A stretch of 64,000 bases of DNA from the NCBI GenBank assembly GCA_944372525.1, contig CALVZL010000040.1:16695-80694 (forward strand), written 5' to 3'. This document shows, piece by piece, positions 32,738 to 41,910 of this stretch. The notes under the pieces were generated by a model that did not search any database, had not been told where the DNA came from, and saw only the letters and a program-made list of their open reading frames with translations. Made by a program: the position numbers and the translations under genes. Source of the DNA: an uncultured Clostridia bacterium (lineage in GTDB: Bacteria; Bacillota; Clostridia; Christensenellales; Borkfalkiaceae). Each line of letters begins with the position of its first letter. Position 1 is the first letter of the stretch.

Positions 32738-33577
32738 TCATGACTCCTCTGCCGCGACGCCGATGCGCTCCCCGCACAGGACGCGCGTCTCCAGTCCCCT
32801 GCTCGTATTTTCCGCGAATTCCCCGTCCGGAATCACCGTTCCCTTTCGGGTAAACAACACGATCGTCGAACCGCCGAATTCAAACCTTCCCTTTTCCTCG
32901 CCGCGCGCAAAGCTCGTCTTTTCTTCGTTGACAATCCTTCCCACAAACATCGCGCCGATCTCCGCCTGTGCGATCTCGCCGAAATGGCGGGTATGCATGA
33001 CCGTTACGCTCCGCACGTTTTCACACAGCACCCGCCGTGCCCCGAGCGCTACGGGCTGCACGGTATGCAGTTTTCCCCCAAGCAGGCGCGGCGTCTCCGC
33101 GCGCCCGTCGTCGGGATAGTGATACCGATGATAATCGCATACCGTGAGACGAATGACAAAGCAGTATCCGCCGTAAAATGCCGATGCGTCCGCCCCGAGC
33201 ATACTGTCCGCCGTATAGGAAAAGCCTTTGACGGTGATTTTTCCCTCCGCCGAGACGGGAAAGAGCGTCAGTCTCCCGTCGCAGGGCGAAGCGAGGGCCG
33301 GAGCCGGCGCAAAGGGACGCAGTTCGGGACGAATCCTGCGCGTGAAGAACGCATTGAAACTGCGGTATTTCTCTGCAAGATACTCCTCCGTACGGATCCC
33401 GTTTCGACGGATAAACCCTCGGATCAGCGGCTTTGAGAGCGGACTGTCCAAAAAAGCGCTCGCCGCACGGGAGAGCCACCGCGCCGAGAGCAACCGCAAC
33501 AACAGTCCTCCGACGCGGTGCCGATACAGAAACCGCAACCCGCCGGAAGGGATCTCTTCCGCAAACGTCTCTCTCAT
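32738..33577 (-). CDS. psd: Phosphatidylserine decarboxylase proenzyme
   Basis: 279 residues. Converts phosphatidylserine to phosphatidylethanolamine; a pyruvoyl enzyme made by self-cleavage. SPCDGRL (substrate region), YHRYHYPDDG and the C-terminal FEFGGSTIVLF, whose G-S-T is the autocleavage site (family LGST), are visible. Membrane-associated. The start at 33577 overlaps the pssA stop (ATGA), so the two steps of phosphatidylethanolamine synthesis are translationally coupled; an ATG at 33595 is also in frame. Confidence 0.94.
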   Translation of the reverse strand: MRETFAEEIPSGGLRFLYRHRVGGLLLRLLSARWLSRAASAFLDSPLSKPLIRGFIRRNGIRTEEYLAEKYRSFNAFFTRRIRPELRPFAPAPALASPCDGRLTLFPVSAEGKITVKGFSYTADSMLGADASAFYGGYCFVIRLTVCDYHRYHYPDDGRAETPRLLGGKLHTVQPVALGARRVLCENVRSVTVMHTRHFGEIAQAEIGAMFVGRIVNEEKTSFARGEEKGRFEFGGSTIVLFTRKGTVIPDGEFAENTSRGLETRVLCGERIGVAAEES

Positions 33578-34248
33578 AGTCCCCGCACGCCGCATACGAA
33601 ATGGCGGATGAGCATGAGCGCGGTCAACAGGAGCAGCAGCACGAGAATCGTGACAATCAGCCCCTTTGCGCGCAATTTGGGCATCCGAAAGCGAATGACG
33701 AAGAGCGCGGAGGCAAGCAGATAAAACCCGAGCATGATGAGCTTGGTGACGAGCGGAACATGAAACATCGTCGCAACGATATAAAAGACGGGAAGCCCGA
33801 CCGCCACGTTGGTCACGGGAAGTCCTTCGAAGGAGGTGCGTTTTTTCTGCGACCCTTCGATCTCCATGATCTCCTCCGTCACATTATAATAGGCGAGACG
33901 GACCAGCGCACAGAGCACAAAGAGTGCAAACGCAGGATAAAAGAACCACTGGTGCATCCCAAGCCCGAACCCGATCATGACGGGCGCCACACCGAATGCA
34001 ATGATATCGCTCAGCGAATCGATCTGCCCGCCGAAGATCCTCTCTTCGTCGGTCCTGTTCTTGCGCGTCGACGCAACCATCCCGTCGAAGGCATCACACA
34101 AACCGGAGACGAGCAGACAGATCACGCCGATCCCCGGTCTTCCCATGGCAGAAAAGCAAATCCCGATGATCGCGGAAACCACGGACGCATATGTAAGAAT
34201 TACCCCGTAATGCCAATACCCGACGACCGCTTTAGACGTTGTTTTCAT
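33574..34248 (-). CDS. pssA: CDP-diacylglycerol-serine O-phosphatidyltransferase
   Basis: 224 residues, about six membrane helices. The CDP-alcohol phosphatidyltransferase motif is LCDAFDGMVA with the distal GGQIDSLSD (DxxDG...GxxxDxxxD), although the usual AR after DG is replaced by MVAS and the central Ala-Arg is not evident. It makes phosphatidylserine from CDP-diacylglycerol and serine, the substrate of Psd next door. The start at 34248 follows GAGG and overlaps the end of the flippase-like gene by 17 nt. Confidence 0.92.
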   Translation of the reverse strand: MKTTSKAVVGYWHYGVILTYASVVSAIIGICFSAMGRPGIGVICLLVSGLCDAFDGMVASTRKNRTDEERIFGGQIDSLSDIIAFGVAPVMIGFGLGMHQWFFYPAFALFVLCALVRLAYYNVTEEIMEIEGSQKKRTSFEGLPVTNVAVGLPVFYIVATMFHVPLVTKLIMLGFYLLASALFVIRFRMPKLRAKGLIVTILVLLLLLTALMLIRHFVCGVRGL

Positions 34249-35359
34249 CTTGCACCTCTTCCGTACCTTTGATATTGCTCCCATCATCCCGTGATGCGGA
34301 GTCCGTCCCTCTCTTGTATTTTCTGATACCCGCTGCATGGTAGATCACCATGAAGATTCCGCTCACGATCAGACAGACGTAATACGAAATAACCCGACTG
34401 ATCATCATGGCAGACAGAATAAATGCCTGTTCGAAATGAGTGCTGTAAATATTCAGATAGAGATATTCAAAGGCGCCCACCCCGCCCGGAAGCGGAACAG
34501 AGTTGTACCCGAGGAGTACAAAGCACTGCATGGAGAACAGATCGACAAACGACGCGCTCGGATCCGCGGCTGCGCACACAAAGCAAGTGATCATTATCTG
34601 AGCAACGCGCTGGCAGAGATTGAGCAGAAGCGCCTCGAAAATCAAGGTGGGATGCGCCTTGATGACAAGCAGCCCCGCATGGTACTTTTCCACCTCATCC
34701 GAAAGCTTTTTCTCCCACTTTTCCCGATGGCGGACGATGCGAAGCTTGGCAAGCAGGACGACGATCTTTCTCCCGAGCCACAGCACTGCTTTGCGGCAGA
34801 AGATACAGGCGATGAAAAAGCTGAGCAGCAATCCCTGCACGACAAACCCGGCGATCACCAGAAAGCGGGAAAATCCGCTCTCGACGCCTCCGAGCAGGGA
34901 GGGACGGAGAAGAAATGCCGTCGCCCCCATGATCAGGATGGCGGCGGTATAGGCGATCAGATTAAAGATGAGCGCAAACGTCGACGTTCCCGCCCCGATC
35001 CCGTCGCGCAGCATGTAATATGCAGAAGCGGGTTGCCCTCCCGTTGCAGACGGCGTTATCGCCGAATAATAGACATCCGCCGCAGAATAGGCGAGCGAAG
35101 AGACAAGCTTCCCCCGATGACCCAGTCTGCGGAGGATGACATACAGACTCAGTCCCTCCGCCACAACAAACAGGAGCATGCAACCAAACGCCGCGACGAT
35201 CATCCAGGGGTTGGCGGAGGAGAGAAACGCCCCGATGTTTTCAAAATTCAGTTCGCTCTGACTCGCGGCCAGGATCGCGGCGGTAATCCCGACGAGAAGC
35301 ACCAGAAACGCAAGATTCAGAAGTTGTTTTTTTGCCTGACGGGACAATTTTTTCGCCAT
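34232..35359 (-). CDS. Lysylphosphatidylglycerol synthase TM-domain/flippase-like protein (copy 2)
   Basis: 375 residues, about eight membrane segments, same family as 15576-16775. AYSAADVYYSAITPSATGGQPAS mirrors the conserved loop of copy 1, and LLGYNSVPLPGGVGAFEY is the C-terminal family loop. It is the first gene of an operon with pssA and psd, so a role in the phosphatidylethanolamine pathway, such as moving the lipid across the bilayer, is a reasonable inference, not established. ATG 35359 has GGGAG upstream. Expression is driven by a tandemly duplicated promoter. Confidence 0.85.
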   Translation of the reverse strand: MAKKLSRQAKKQLLNLAFLVLLVGITAAILAASQSELNFENIGAFLSSANPWMIVAAFGCMLLFVVAEGLSLYVILRRLGHRGKLVSSLAYSAADVYYSAITPSATGGQPASAYYMLRDGIGAGTSTFALIFNLIAYTAAILIMGATAFLLRPSLLGGVESGFSRFLVIAGFVVQGLLLSFFIACIFCRKAVLWLGRKIVVLLAKLRIVRHREKWEKKLSDEVEKYHAGLLVIKAHPTLIFEALLLNLCQRVAQIMITCFVCAAADPSASFVDLFSMQCFVLLGYNSVPLPGGVGAFEYLYLNIYSTHFEQAFILSAMMISRVISYYVCLIVSGIFMVIYHAAGIRKYKRGTDSASRDDGSNIKGTEEVQDENNV

Positions 35360-35413
35360 TCCGACTCCCTTTCCGCGCATCGGCCGTTTTGTTCGCCGCT
35401 TACTATTTTTCTC

Positions 35414-35475
35414 ATTATACTACTTTCTTCCGTAATTGTCAAGGACTATATACTACTTCCTTCCGTAATTGTCAA
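35414..35475 (-). promoter_or_regulatory. Two tandem promoters of the flippase-pssA-psd operon
   Basis: Minus strand. Proximal: TTGACA (complement of 35437-35442), 17 bp, TATAAT (complement of 35414-35419). Distal: TTGACA (complement of 35470-35475), 17 bp, TATATA (complement of 35447-35452). They arose by the 33-bp duplication and are in register. Confidence 0.8.
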
Positions 35476-35482
35476 GGACTAT
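35417..35482. repeat. 33-bp tandem duplication
   Basis: Copy 1 at 35417-35449 and copy 2 at 35450-35482 are identical except one T/C difference. Each carries a complete minus-strand -35 box. Confidence 0.9.
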
Positions 35483-35587
35483 CGCCGGCTCGCAAGAGAA
35501 CAGCATCCCGGAATGTCCGAACAAAATTTACCATCTCGTCATAAGATGAAGCAGAACCGAAAACGGTTCTTCACACGGAGGTAACCA

Positions 35588-36238
35588 ATGTCATTTTTTT
35601 CCAATTTTTCATCGGATCACTGCCCCGGGACGATTTCGGGCAATCCGTTGAACGGACTTTGCGAAAAGGTGTGTATCCAGGCGGAAAAAATCTTCGACGC
35701 GGGCATCATCCAGACGAGGCTCGACGGCTATACCGTCGTCGCAAATCACTTCACGCCCGCCAATCCTACATATCCTCTCACGTTTCTCAGCGCGCGTTCC
35801 CTCTCGTCCGAGGGAATCGTGACCAATCTTTCCGTCGATCGTCAGGCGGAAAACCAGTTCGCCCGCATACAGGCGACGATCTCCCTTCCCATCGAGATCG
35901 TCTACACGGATGCGACGGGCGCCGAGGGCAAAGCGACCGGGGCGATCGTCCTTCCGGAAGATGTGCTCATGTTCGTTCCCTCCGCTTCCGTTATGCCTTT
36001 TGTTGTAACAGCGGTCGCGTCCTGCGTCTCCCCCGAGGGACGCTGGCTGGGCAACGATTCGTTCAGCATCAGTGCCTGCGTGACCTGCATCCTGAAAGTT
36101 GCCATGCAGGTGGAGCTGCTCGTTCCGAGCTACGGATATTGCGCCATCCCTCCCGCGCAGGAGTATTCGCAGGAGGTCTGCACGGGATTTTTCGAGCTTC
36201 CTCTGTATCCTCAGGGGCGAACTTCCAACAAGAGATAG
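35588..36238 (+). CDS. Uncharacterised Cys-containing protein, possibly spore-coat related
   Basis: 216 residues, no signal peptide and no clear membrane helix. Cysteines are spread along the chain (HCPG, GLCEKVCIQAEKIFD, VASC, SACVTC, YGYC, EVC). The LCEKVCIQAEKIFD...TRLDGYTV region recalls proteins seen in spore-forming Clostridia, but I cannot name a family. Strong ribosome binding site (GGAGG, 6 nt spacing). The upstream region has a CATAAGAT element near 35539 that resembles a SigE/SigK -10 box and an AGAACCG/CGGTTCT hairpin (35550-35568); no SigA promoter is obvious. A sporulation role is a weak inference. It ends in a good terminator. Confidence 0.7.
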   Translation: MSFFSNFSSDHCPGTISGNPLNGLCEKVCIQAEKIFDAGIIQTRLDGYTVVANHFTPANPTYPLTFLSARSLSSEGIVTNLSVDRQAENQFARIQATISLPIEIVYTDATGAEGKATGAIVLPEDVLMFVPSASVMPFVVTAVASCVSPEGRWLGNDSFSISACVTCILKVAMQVELLVPSYGYCAIPPAQEYSQEVCTGFFELPLYPQGRTSNKR

Positions 36239-36263
36239 CGGCTTTGCCGTTCAGCGGAATCGG

Positions 36264-36300
36264 AAAAAAAGCAAACCGGCAACCCGCCGGCTTGCTTTTT
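36264..36300. terminator. Bidirectional terminator between the Cys protein gene and rqcH
   Basis: 10-bp stem with one mismatch (36271-36280 with 36286-36295), flanked by A7 on one side and T6 on the other. Confidence 0.85.
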
Positions 36301-36308
36301 TCTTTCCG

Positions 36309-37967
36309 TCATCCGAGCTCCTCCCCTTCCGACGCCTCGGCATACAATGTCCGAAACTCGGTATACACGACAAATCCCGCTTTTGCCCCGGATGGTTTTT
36401 TTACATATTTCGCCGGACAGTAATCGACGGCGACCTTTCCCCCCGCCCGCGCTTCGGAATAGCGAACGCAAATGCCTGCCGCAAACAGGAGCGTCTGTTC
36501 CGAAACCGGATTCCCGCCCGTTCGGATCAGCACATGACAGGAGTGATAGTTCTGTACATGCATCCAGAGATCCTCGGGTGCGGCAGAACGGAGAAGACGA
36601 TCGTTCTGCAAATTGTTTCTCCCCGCCTCGATCTTCATGCCGCCGTGCTCGTACCTGCGGCATTCGCTCGGCGGATCGTTTTTTTTCTTCCGCTGTTCGG
36701 GCGCTTTCAGAAGCCCCTCCGAGTACAGCTCCTCTTCCAGGCACCGCAGATCCTTCTCTGTCTCTGCAACCGAGACCGCAGTGAGAAGTCCCGTAAAATA
36801 ATCCAGTTCGTTGCGCACTTCTCTCTCCTGCGGAACAAGGATCTCCAACGTGCGTTTCTGCTTTCGATAACGCCGAAAATACGCCTGCGCATTCTGCGAA
36901 GGAGAGAGCAGCGGATCCAGCCGAATTTTACGCGTTGCTCCCTTTTCTTCATAGAAATCCGGCAATTCGCAGGAATTCATCCCCTTTTCCAACCGATACA
37001 GATTGGCGGTAATCAGTTCGCCCTTCACGCGGTTTTCCTCGCAGTCGCTGCATTCCCGCTGTTTCTCCAAAATCTGTGCAAGCCGTTTTTCCTGCTTCTT
37101 TTTCGCCGAGGTTACGGCTGCGGCAAGCCTCCTCCTCAGCCCGTCCAACGCCCGAAGTTCCCGCTTTTTTGCATAAAACACGGTCTCCGCTTCGGATATC
37201 GTCGGAAAAGGCCGGGCCCCCTCTACCGAGCGGGCAAAAAAATCGACCGGCACCCCGTCCCGGCAGAGAATACAGGGTGACACCTCGTCGGAAAAAATAT
37301 AATCCCGCACATGCCGCGCAAAATCTCCGCCCCGAAACGCGGCGACGATCTGTTCCGCCGTGCAGGGGGCGAGCCCCGCAACGCGGGAGAACAGAAAACG
37401 GGCGAGATCCCCCTCGGGAAGGGGCGAAAACAGCGCAGACAGCGCGGCAAGGTCTTCGGGCGAGACCTTGTCCTGCGGTCGAGGAGAGACATAGTCCACC
37501 CCCGGCAAAATTGTCCTCCTGCAATTCTCGTCGAGCGACGTCGTCTTGAGCGCGCCGAGAATCTTACCTTCCTGCGTGAGAATGACATTGGAATATTTCC
37601 CCATGATTTCGACGACGAGCATCCGTTCGCAACTGGAAAAATCCGAAACGCAATGAAGCCGGAACTGCAAAATGCGTTCAAATCCGGGCGTTGAGACGGA
37701 AAGGATCTCCGCACCCGAGAGATATTTCCTCAGCAGCATGCAGAAATTAGGCGCAACGGCAGGATTTTCCCTGGTCTCTTCCGTAAAATATACGCCGCAC
37801 TCCGCTGCATTTGCATTGACTATCAGTTTAAGCGCCCGCCTTCCCGTGTATATATGAAAAGAGAGTTCTTCGCGGCCGGGCTGGCCGATTTTGTTGATCC
37901 GCCCGCCGCGGAGCACGGAATCCAGCTCCCGCGACAGCAAACGGATGGTAAAGGTATCCTGCGGCAT
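36309..37967 (-). CDS. rqcH: RqcH/NFACT family ribosome quality control factor
   Basis: 552 residues. Homologue of Rqc2/NEMF, long annotated as fibronectin-binding protein (FbpA). It binds obstructed 50S subunits and adds C-terminal alanine tails to stalled chains. Seen: NFACT-N start MPQDTFTIRLLSREL with GGRINKIGQPGREELSF, a long coiled coil (about residues 270-430, rich in K, E and R), and a C-terminal NFACT-R domain with ILVPQ..., APEDLWMHVQNYHSCHVLIR and CPAKYVKKPSGAKAGFV. The expected N-terminal Asp-Arg pair of active RqcH is not clearly seen, so tailing activity is uncertain. ATG 37967 has GGGGG upstream. Tailed chains are substrates of ClpXP, encoded divergently next door. Confidence 0.9.
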   Translation of the reverse strand: MPQDTFTIRLLSRELDSVLRGGRINKIGQPGREELSFHIYTGRRALKLIVNANAAECGVYFTEETRENPAVAPNFCMLLRKYLSGAEILSVSTPGFERILQFRLHCVSDFSSCERMLVVEIMGKYSNVILTQEGKILGALKTTSLDENCRRTILPGVDYVSPRPQDKVSPEDLAALSALFSPLPEGDLARFLFSRVAGLAPCTAEQIVAAFRGGDFARHVRDYIFSDEVSPCILCRDGVPVDFFARSVEGARPFPTISEAETVFYAKKRELRALDGLRRRLAAAVTSAKKKQEKRLAQILEKQRECSDCEENRVKGELITANLYRLEKGMNSCELPDFYEEKGATRKIRLDPLLSPSQNAQAYFRRYRKQKRTLEILVPQEREVRNELDYFTGLLTAVSVAETEKDLRCLEEELYSEGLLKAPEQRKKKNDPPSECRRYEHGGMKIEAGRNNLQNDRLLRSAAPEDLWMHVQNYHSCHVLIRTGGNPVSEQTLLFAAGICVRYSEARAGGKVAVDYCPAKYVKKPSGAKAGFVVYTEFRTLYAEASEGEELG

Positions 37968-37994
37968 GATTTCCCCCAAGGATGGTTTTCGGTT

Positions 37995-38023
37995 ATTATA
38001 CCCGAAAAGAACAAATTTGTAAA
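37995..38023 (-). promoter_or_regulatory. Promoter of rqcH
   Basis: On the minus strand TTTACA (complement of 38018-38023), 17-bp spacer, TATAAT (complement of 37995-38000), about 27 nt upstream of the ATG. Confidence 0.75.
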
Positions 38024-38032
38024 CGAAAACGC

Positions 38033-38061
38033 TTTCCTTTCTCGCGCCGATATGCTAAAAT
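38033..38061 (+). promoter_or_regulatory. Extended -10 promoter of tig-clpP-clpX
   Basis: TAAAAT (38056-38061) with TG one base upstream; the -35 (TTTCCT, 38033-38038) is weak. A GCTTTCT/AGAGAAAGC hairpin in the leader (about 38081-38100) lies before the ribosome binding site. Confidence 0.55.
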
Positions 38062-38122
38062 GTACGGGAGTAAAAATAAGCTTTCTCCGAGAGAAAGCAA
38101 AAGAAAAGATCAGGAGCAAACT

Positions 38123-39445
38123 ATGAAATACGAAGTGGTACCCGCCGAAAAAAGTACGGTCAAGATCACCATCACTTTCACGCCCGAGGAATGGGCGGAT
38201 GCGAACAACAAAGCGTACGTCGCAAACAGAGGCAGGTACGTCGTCAACGGATTCCGCAAAGGGAAGGCGCCCAAGCACGTTCTCGAACTGTATTACGGAA
38301 AGGGCTTGTTCTATGAAGAAGCGCTCAACCTGCTCTATTCCGAACATTACGGAGATATTCTCGAAAAAGAACACAACCGTTTTACACCGGTCGGCGAGCC
38401 TGCTCTCTCCGTCGAAGACATTTCGGATGAAAAAGTTGTTCTCGTCGCGCAGACCCCCGTCAAACCGGACGTGACGATCGACCGCTACAAGGGTATAAAG
38501 ATCGCGAAATATGAGTATACTGTCTCGGACGAGGATGTCGAAAAGGAGATCGAGAGCACTCGCGAACGCATCGCAAAGAGCGTTGAGATCTCCGACCGAC
38601 CCGCTCAGACGGGCGATCTCGTCAACATCGACTTCACGGGCAAGACGGACGGAAAAGAATTTGAAGGCGGCACGGCAAAGGGATACGATCTCACGCTCGG
38701 CTCCGGGCAGTTCATTCCGGGATTCGAAGACGCCGTCGTCGGCATGCAGACGGGCGAGACCAAAGACATTGCCGTCACGTTCCCCGCCGACTATCAGGCG
38801 GAAGACCTCAAGGGAAAAGACGCGGTCTTTACCGTAACGCTTCACAAGATCACAGCCAAAGAACTTCCCGCGCTCGATGAAGAATTTGCCAAAAAGATGG
38901 GAAGCGAGTCTGTCGAGGCATATCGCGCAAAAGTAAGAGAACGGCTGGAAAAGAACGCCGCATCCCGCGCGCTCAACGAGACGGAAAACGCCATCGTGAC
39001 CGAGATCGCCAAAGGTGCGCATGCGGAGATCCCGCAGGCAATGATCGACCGCCAGACCGAGGCGTCTCTGCAGAGAATGGAATACAATCTCATGTATCAG
39101 GGCGTCCGTCTCGACGATTACCTCAAATATCTCGGGACGACCCGCGAAGAGTACAAGAAGAACTTCGAGGAAGACTCGAAAAATGCGGTGCTTCGCCAGC
39201 TCGTTGTAGAGAAGATCATTGAGTTGGAGCACATCGAAGCGAGCGAAGAAGAGATCGAAGCAAAGATCGGCGAACAGGCAAAAAGCGTCGGAAAAGAGAC
39301 GGAAGAATATAAGAAGACGATGGATCCCCGTCAGAGGGAATACATCGAAAACGACATCAAGGTGACGAAACTGTTCGACTTCCTTCAGGCAAACAACGAG
39401 ATGATCGCGGCGCAGACGCCCGCAACGGCAGAGGAGGCAAAATAA
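38123..39445 (+). CDS. tig: Trigger factor (ribosome-associated chaperone)
   Basis: 440 residues. N-terminal ribosome-binding domain with the signature GFRKGKAP (residues 43-50), central FKBP-type prolyl isomerase domain ([14 protein letters not shown] to GMQTGE, about residues 160-240), and a C-terminal helical chaperone domain rich in Glu and Lys. It catches nascent chains at the exit tunnel. ATG 38123 follows AGGAG. Its stop overlaps the clpP start by one base (TAATG), so folding and degradation genes are coupled, as is common in bacteria. Confidence 0.97.
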   Translation: MKYEVVPAEKSTVKITITFTPEEWADANNKAYVANRGRYVVNGFRKGKAPKHVLELYYGKGLFYEEALNLLYSEHYGDILEKEHNRFTPVGEPALSVEDISDEKVVLVAQTPVKPDVTIDRYKGIKIAKYEYTVSDEDVEKEIESTRERIAKSVEISDRPAQTGDLVNIDFTGKTDGKEFEGGTAKGYDLTLGSGQFIPGFEDAVVGMQTGETKDIAVTFPADYQAEDLKGKDAVFTVTLHKITAKELPALDEEFAKKMGSESVEAYRAKVRERLEKNAASRALNETENAIVTEIAKGAHAEIPQAMIDRQTEASLQRMEYNLMYQGVRLDDYLKYLGTTREEYKKNFEEDSKNAVLRQLVVEKIIELEHIEASEEEIEAKIGEQAKSVGKETEEYKKTMDPRQREYIENDIKVTKLFDFLQANNEMIAAQTPATAEEAK

Positions 39446-40038
39446 TGGACGAAAAAAACGTTCTCATTCCCTATGTGGTCGAACGCACTTCCAGCGGCGA
39501 AAGAAGTTATGACCTCTATTCCCGTCTGCTCGAAGATCGGATCATCTTTCTGAGCGGAGAGATCGACGATGCGGTGGCAAACACGGTGGTCGCACAGCTC
39601 ATCTACCTGGAAGGAAAAGATCCGGGCAAGGACATCAGCCTGTATATCAACAGTCCGGGCGGCTCGGTCACTTCGGGCATGGCGATCTATGACACGATGA
39701 ACTATATCAAGTGCGACGTCTCCACCATCTGCATCGGTATGGCGGCGTCGATGGCGGCATTTCTGCTCTCGTCGGGCGCCAAGGGAAAGCGCTATGCGCT
39801 CAAAAACAGCGAAGTGATGATCCATCAGCCTCTCGGCGGCGCACAGGGACAGGCGAGCGACATCCGCATTCAGGCAGAGCACATCCTCCGCATCAAGCAT
39901 AAAATGAACTCGATTCTTGCCGCCAATACCGGGAAATCTGTCGAGCAGATCGAACGGGACACGGACAGGGACAACTATCTTACGGCAGACGAGGCGTGTG
40001 CCTACGGGCTGATCGACCGAGTCTACGTGAAGCGATAA
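39445..40038 (+). CDS. clpP: ATP-dependent Clp protease proteolytic subunit
   Basis: 197 residues, normal ClpP size. Catalytic triad Ser102 (GMAASMAAF), His127 (MIHQPLGG) and Asp176 (DTDRDNY) are all present, as is the oligomerisation segment [18 protein letters not shown]. Forms a tetradecameric chamber fed by ClpX, encoded 30 nt downstream. The N-terminal [22 protein letters not shown] matches the start of mature ClpP. Confidence 0.98.
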   Translation: MDEKNVLIPYVVERTSSGERSYDLYSRLLEDRIIFLSGEIDDAVANTVVAQLIYLEGKDPGKDISLYINSPGGSVTSGMAIYDTMNYIKCDVSTICIGMAASMAAFLLSSGAKGKRYALKNSEVMIHQPLGGAQGQASDIRIQAEHILRIKHKMNSILAANTGKSVEQIERDTDRDNYLTADEACAYGLIDRVYVKR

Positions 40039-40068
40039 GAAAAAAATAATCTGGGAAACGGGGTGAAC

Positions 40069-41301
40069 ATGGGTAAATACGAACAGAGCTGTTCTTTTTG
40101 CGGCAAAGAAAAATCCAAGACGAAAAAACTCATTGCGGGACCCGACGGCATCTTTATCTGCGACGAATGTGTGGAACTCTGCAAAGACATGCTCGACAAA
40201 ATGCCTTCCTCTTCTCCTGCCGAGCAGATCGAGCTGAAGAAACCCGCGGAAATCAAGGAAGAACTCGATCAGTACATCATCGGACAGGACAAGGCAAAGC
40301 GCGTCCTCTCCGTTGCGGTATACAATCATTACAAACGCATCAATTCTCTTGCGCTCGGCAAAAAAGAGGACGATGTCGAGATCGAAAAGAGCAATATTCT
40401 GCTCCTCGGACCGACCGGGAGCGGCAAGACTCTGCTCGCCAGAACGCTTGCGAAAATTCTCAACGTCCCCTTTGCAACCTGCGACGCGACCACGCTCACC
40501 GAAGCGGGTTACGTCGGCGAAGACGTCGAGAACATTTTGCTCAAACTGATACAAAACGCAGACTACGACATCGAACGCGCACAGCGCGGCATCATCTATA
40601 TCGATGAGATCGATAAGATTGCGCGCAAAGGGGAAAACGTCTCCATCACGCGGGACGTTTCGGGAGAGGGCGTGCAGCAGGCGCTTCTGAAAATCATCGA
40701 AAGCACGGTCGCCAACGTCCCTCCGCAGGGCGGAAGAAAGCACCCGCAGCAGGACTGCATGCACATCGACACGACCAACATCCTGTTCATCTGCGGCGGC
40801 GCCTTTGTGGGGCTCGACCGCATCGTGAGCGCAAGAAAGGACGACGCCGGCCTCGGATTCGGCGGGAAAGTCAAATTGAGCGAAAATGAAGTCGACTACA
40901 CCGTGCTCGACGATGTGAAACCGCAGGATCTGACAAAATTCGGGCTCATTCCCGAATTTGTGGGAAGAATTCCCATCGTTGTGAGCCTGCAAGCACTCGA
41001 CGAGGACGCGCTCGTGAGCATTCTCACCCGTCCGAAAAATGCCATCATCAAACAGTATCAGAAACTGGTCGGACTGGACGGCGTGAAACTGACCGTCGAA
41101 GAAGATGCGGTGCGCGAGATCGCCAATACCGCAATCCGCCTGAAAACGGGTGCCCGCGGGCTCCGCACCATCATCGAAGGACTGATGACGGACGTCATGT
41201 TCGACATTCCGTCTCAGCAGAACGTCGAAGAGGTCGTCATTACCCGCGACTGTGTGCTCAGCGGGGCAAAACCCAAACTTGTGTATAAAAAATCGGCATA
41301 A
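40069..41301 (+). CDS. clpX: ATP-dependent Clp protease ATP-binding subunit ClpX
   Basis: 410 residues. N-terminal zinc-binding domain with four Cys (CSFCGKEK and CDECVELC), AAA+ module with Walker A GPTGSGKT, pore loop GYVGEDVEN, Walker [11 protein letters not shown] and the C-terminal sensor-2 region [11 protein letters not shown]. Unfolds substrates for ClpP. The ATG at 40069 is preferred over the GTG two codons upstream, which is itself part of the GGGGTG ribosome binding site. Last gene of tig-clpP-clpX; two terminators follow. Confidence 0.97.
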   Translation: MGKYEQSCSFCGKEKSKTKKLIAGPDGIFICDECVELCKDMLDKMPSSSPAEQIELKKPAEIKEELDQYIIGQDKAKRVLSVAVYNHYKRINSLALGKKEDDVEIEKSNILLLGPTGSGKTLLARTLAKILNVPFATCDATTLTEAGYVGEDVENILLKLIQNADYDIERAQRGIIYIDEIDKIARKGENVSITRDVSGEGVQQALLKIIESTVANVPPQGGRKHPQQDCMHIDTTNILFICGGAFVGLDRIVSARKDDAGLGFGGKVKLSENEVDYTVLDDVKPQDLTKFGLIPEFVGRIPIVVSLQALDEDALVSILTRPKNAIIKQYQKLVGLDGVKLTVEEDAVREIANTAIRLKTGARGLRTIIEGLMTDVMFDIPSQQNVEEVVITRDCVLSGAKPKLVYKKSA

Positions 41302-41310
41302 TCCGAATAA

Positions 41311-41345
41311 AAAAGCGCCCGCGCTGAATGCGCGGGCGCTTTTAT
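41311..41345 (+). terminator. Terminator 1 after clpX
   Basis: Perfect GC-rich stem AGCGCCCGCGC/GCGCGGGCGCT with a 5-nt loop and T4; directly followed by terminator 2. Confidence 0.85.
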
Positions 41346-41346
41346 C

Positions 41347-41380
41347 AAAACTCCGTCCCAAACAGGGGACGGAGTTTTTT
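41347..41380. terminator. Terminator 2, bidirectional, between clpX and a minus-strand gene
   Basis: 13-bp stem AAAACTCCGTCCC/GGGACGGAGTTTT with a 6-nt loop, T6 on the plus side and A-rich on the other. It can serve the convergent membrane protein gene (stop at 41384). Confidence 0.85.
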
Positions 41381-41383
41381 GCT

Positions 41384-41791
41384 TTACTTGTTTTCTTCCG
41401 GTTTGTTCTCCTGCGTCTCCTCGGCCGGCTTGGATTCCGTCGGCTTGCCGCTCTGCACTTTGCTCGCCTTCAGCGAAATACCGCACAGATCCAAAATGCA
41501 CAATGTGACAAAGCAGACCGCTTTGATGATCGCACAGACCGACGCCGTCACGACGTAGCCCGCATAGTTTGCCGTCGGCGACATGGTCACGATCGATGAG
41601 ACGATCAGCAAAATAATGTCGATTATGGTAAAAACAACCGTGATCAGAAGCACCGTCTTTGCAGAATTGCGCAGGTTTTCGTTATCCGACTTCTGATAAA
41701 TATATCCGCCCGCGATCACAAATGCGATGATGCTCAAATAGCCCGTCAGCCATAAAATAAGCTTTTGCCATCTCTCCGATAAATTTTTCAT
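41384..41791 (-). CDS. Small membrane protein, unknown function
   Basis: 135 residues. Three to four hydrophobic helices (about residues 10-32, 42-66, 73-103) followed by a hydrophilic tail rich in Pro, Lys and Glu (ESKPAEETQENKPEENK). No recognised domain. AGGAG is placed before the ATG. It has its own consensus promoter (41839-41867) and lies just past the terminator of the Opp operon on the same strand, so it is a separate unit. Confidence 0.75.
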   Translation of the reverse strand: MKNLSERWQKLILWLTGYLSIIAFVIAGGYIYQKSDNENLRNSAKTVLLITVVFTIIDIILLIVSSIVTMSPTANYAGYVVTASVCAIIKAVCFVTLCILDLCGISLKASKVQSGKPTESKPAEETQENKPEENK

Positions 41792-41838
41792 AACAATCTC
41801 CTGAAAGTCGCAACTGTATAATATATGCCCTTAGTTGG

Positions 41839-41867
41839 ATTATATCACAGCCTTTTTTTGCTGTCAA
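41839..41867 (-). promoter_or_regulatory. Consensus promoter of the small membrane protein gene
   Basis: On the minus strand TTGACA (complement of 41862-41867), 17-bp spacer, TATAAT (complement of 41839-41844); both boxes are perfect. The -35 begins about 10 nt past the T tract of the Opp operon terminator. Confidence 0.85.
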
Positions 41868-41876
41868 CATTTTTAT

Positions 41877-41910
41877 AAAAAAAACCGTCCTTCTGCGAGA
41901 AAGACGGTTA
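41877..41910 (-). terminator. Terminator of the subtilase-Opp operon
   Basis: Stem AACCGTC/GACGGTT with an imperfect upper part, followed on the minus strand by T8. It includes the last bases of the final gene's stop codon. Confidence 0.85.

Noticed and set aside
39385-41361. 658-codon minus-strand frame opposite tig-clpP-clpX
   Set aside because: Antisense shadow of three conserved genes.
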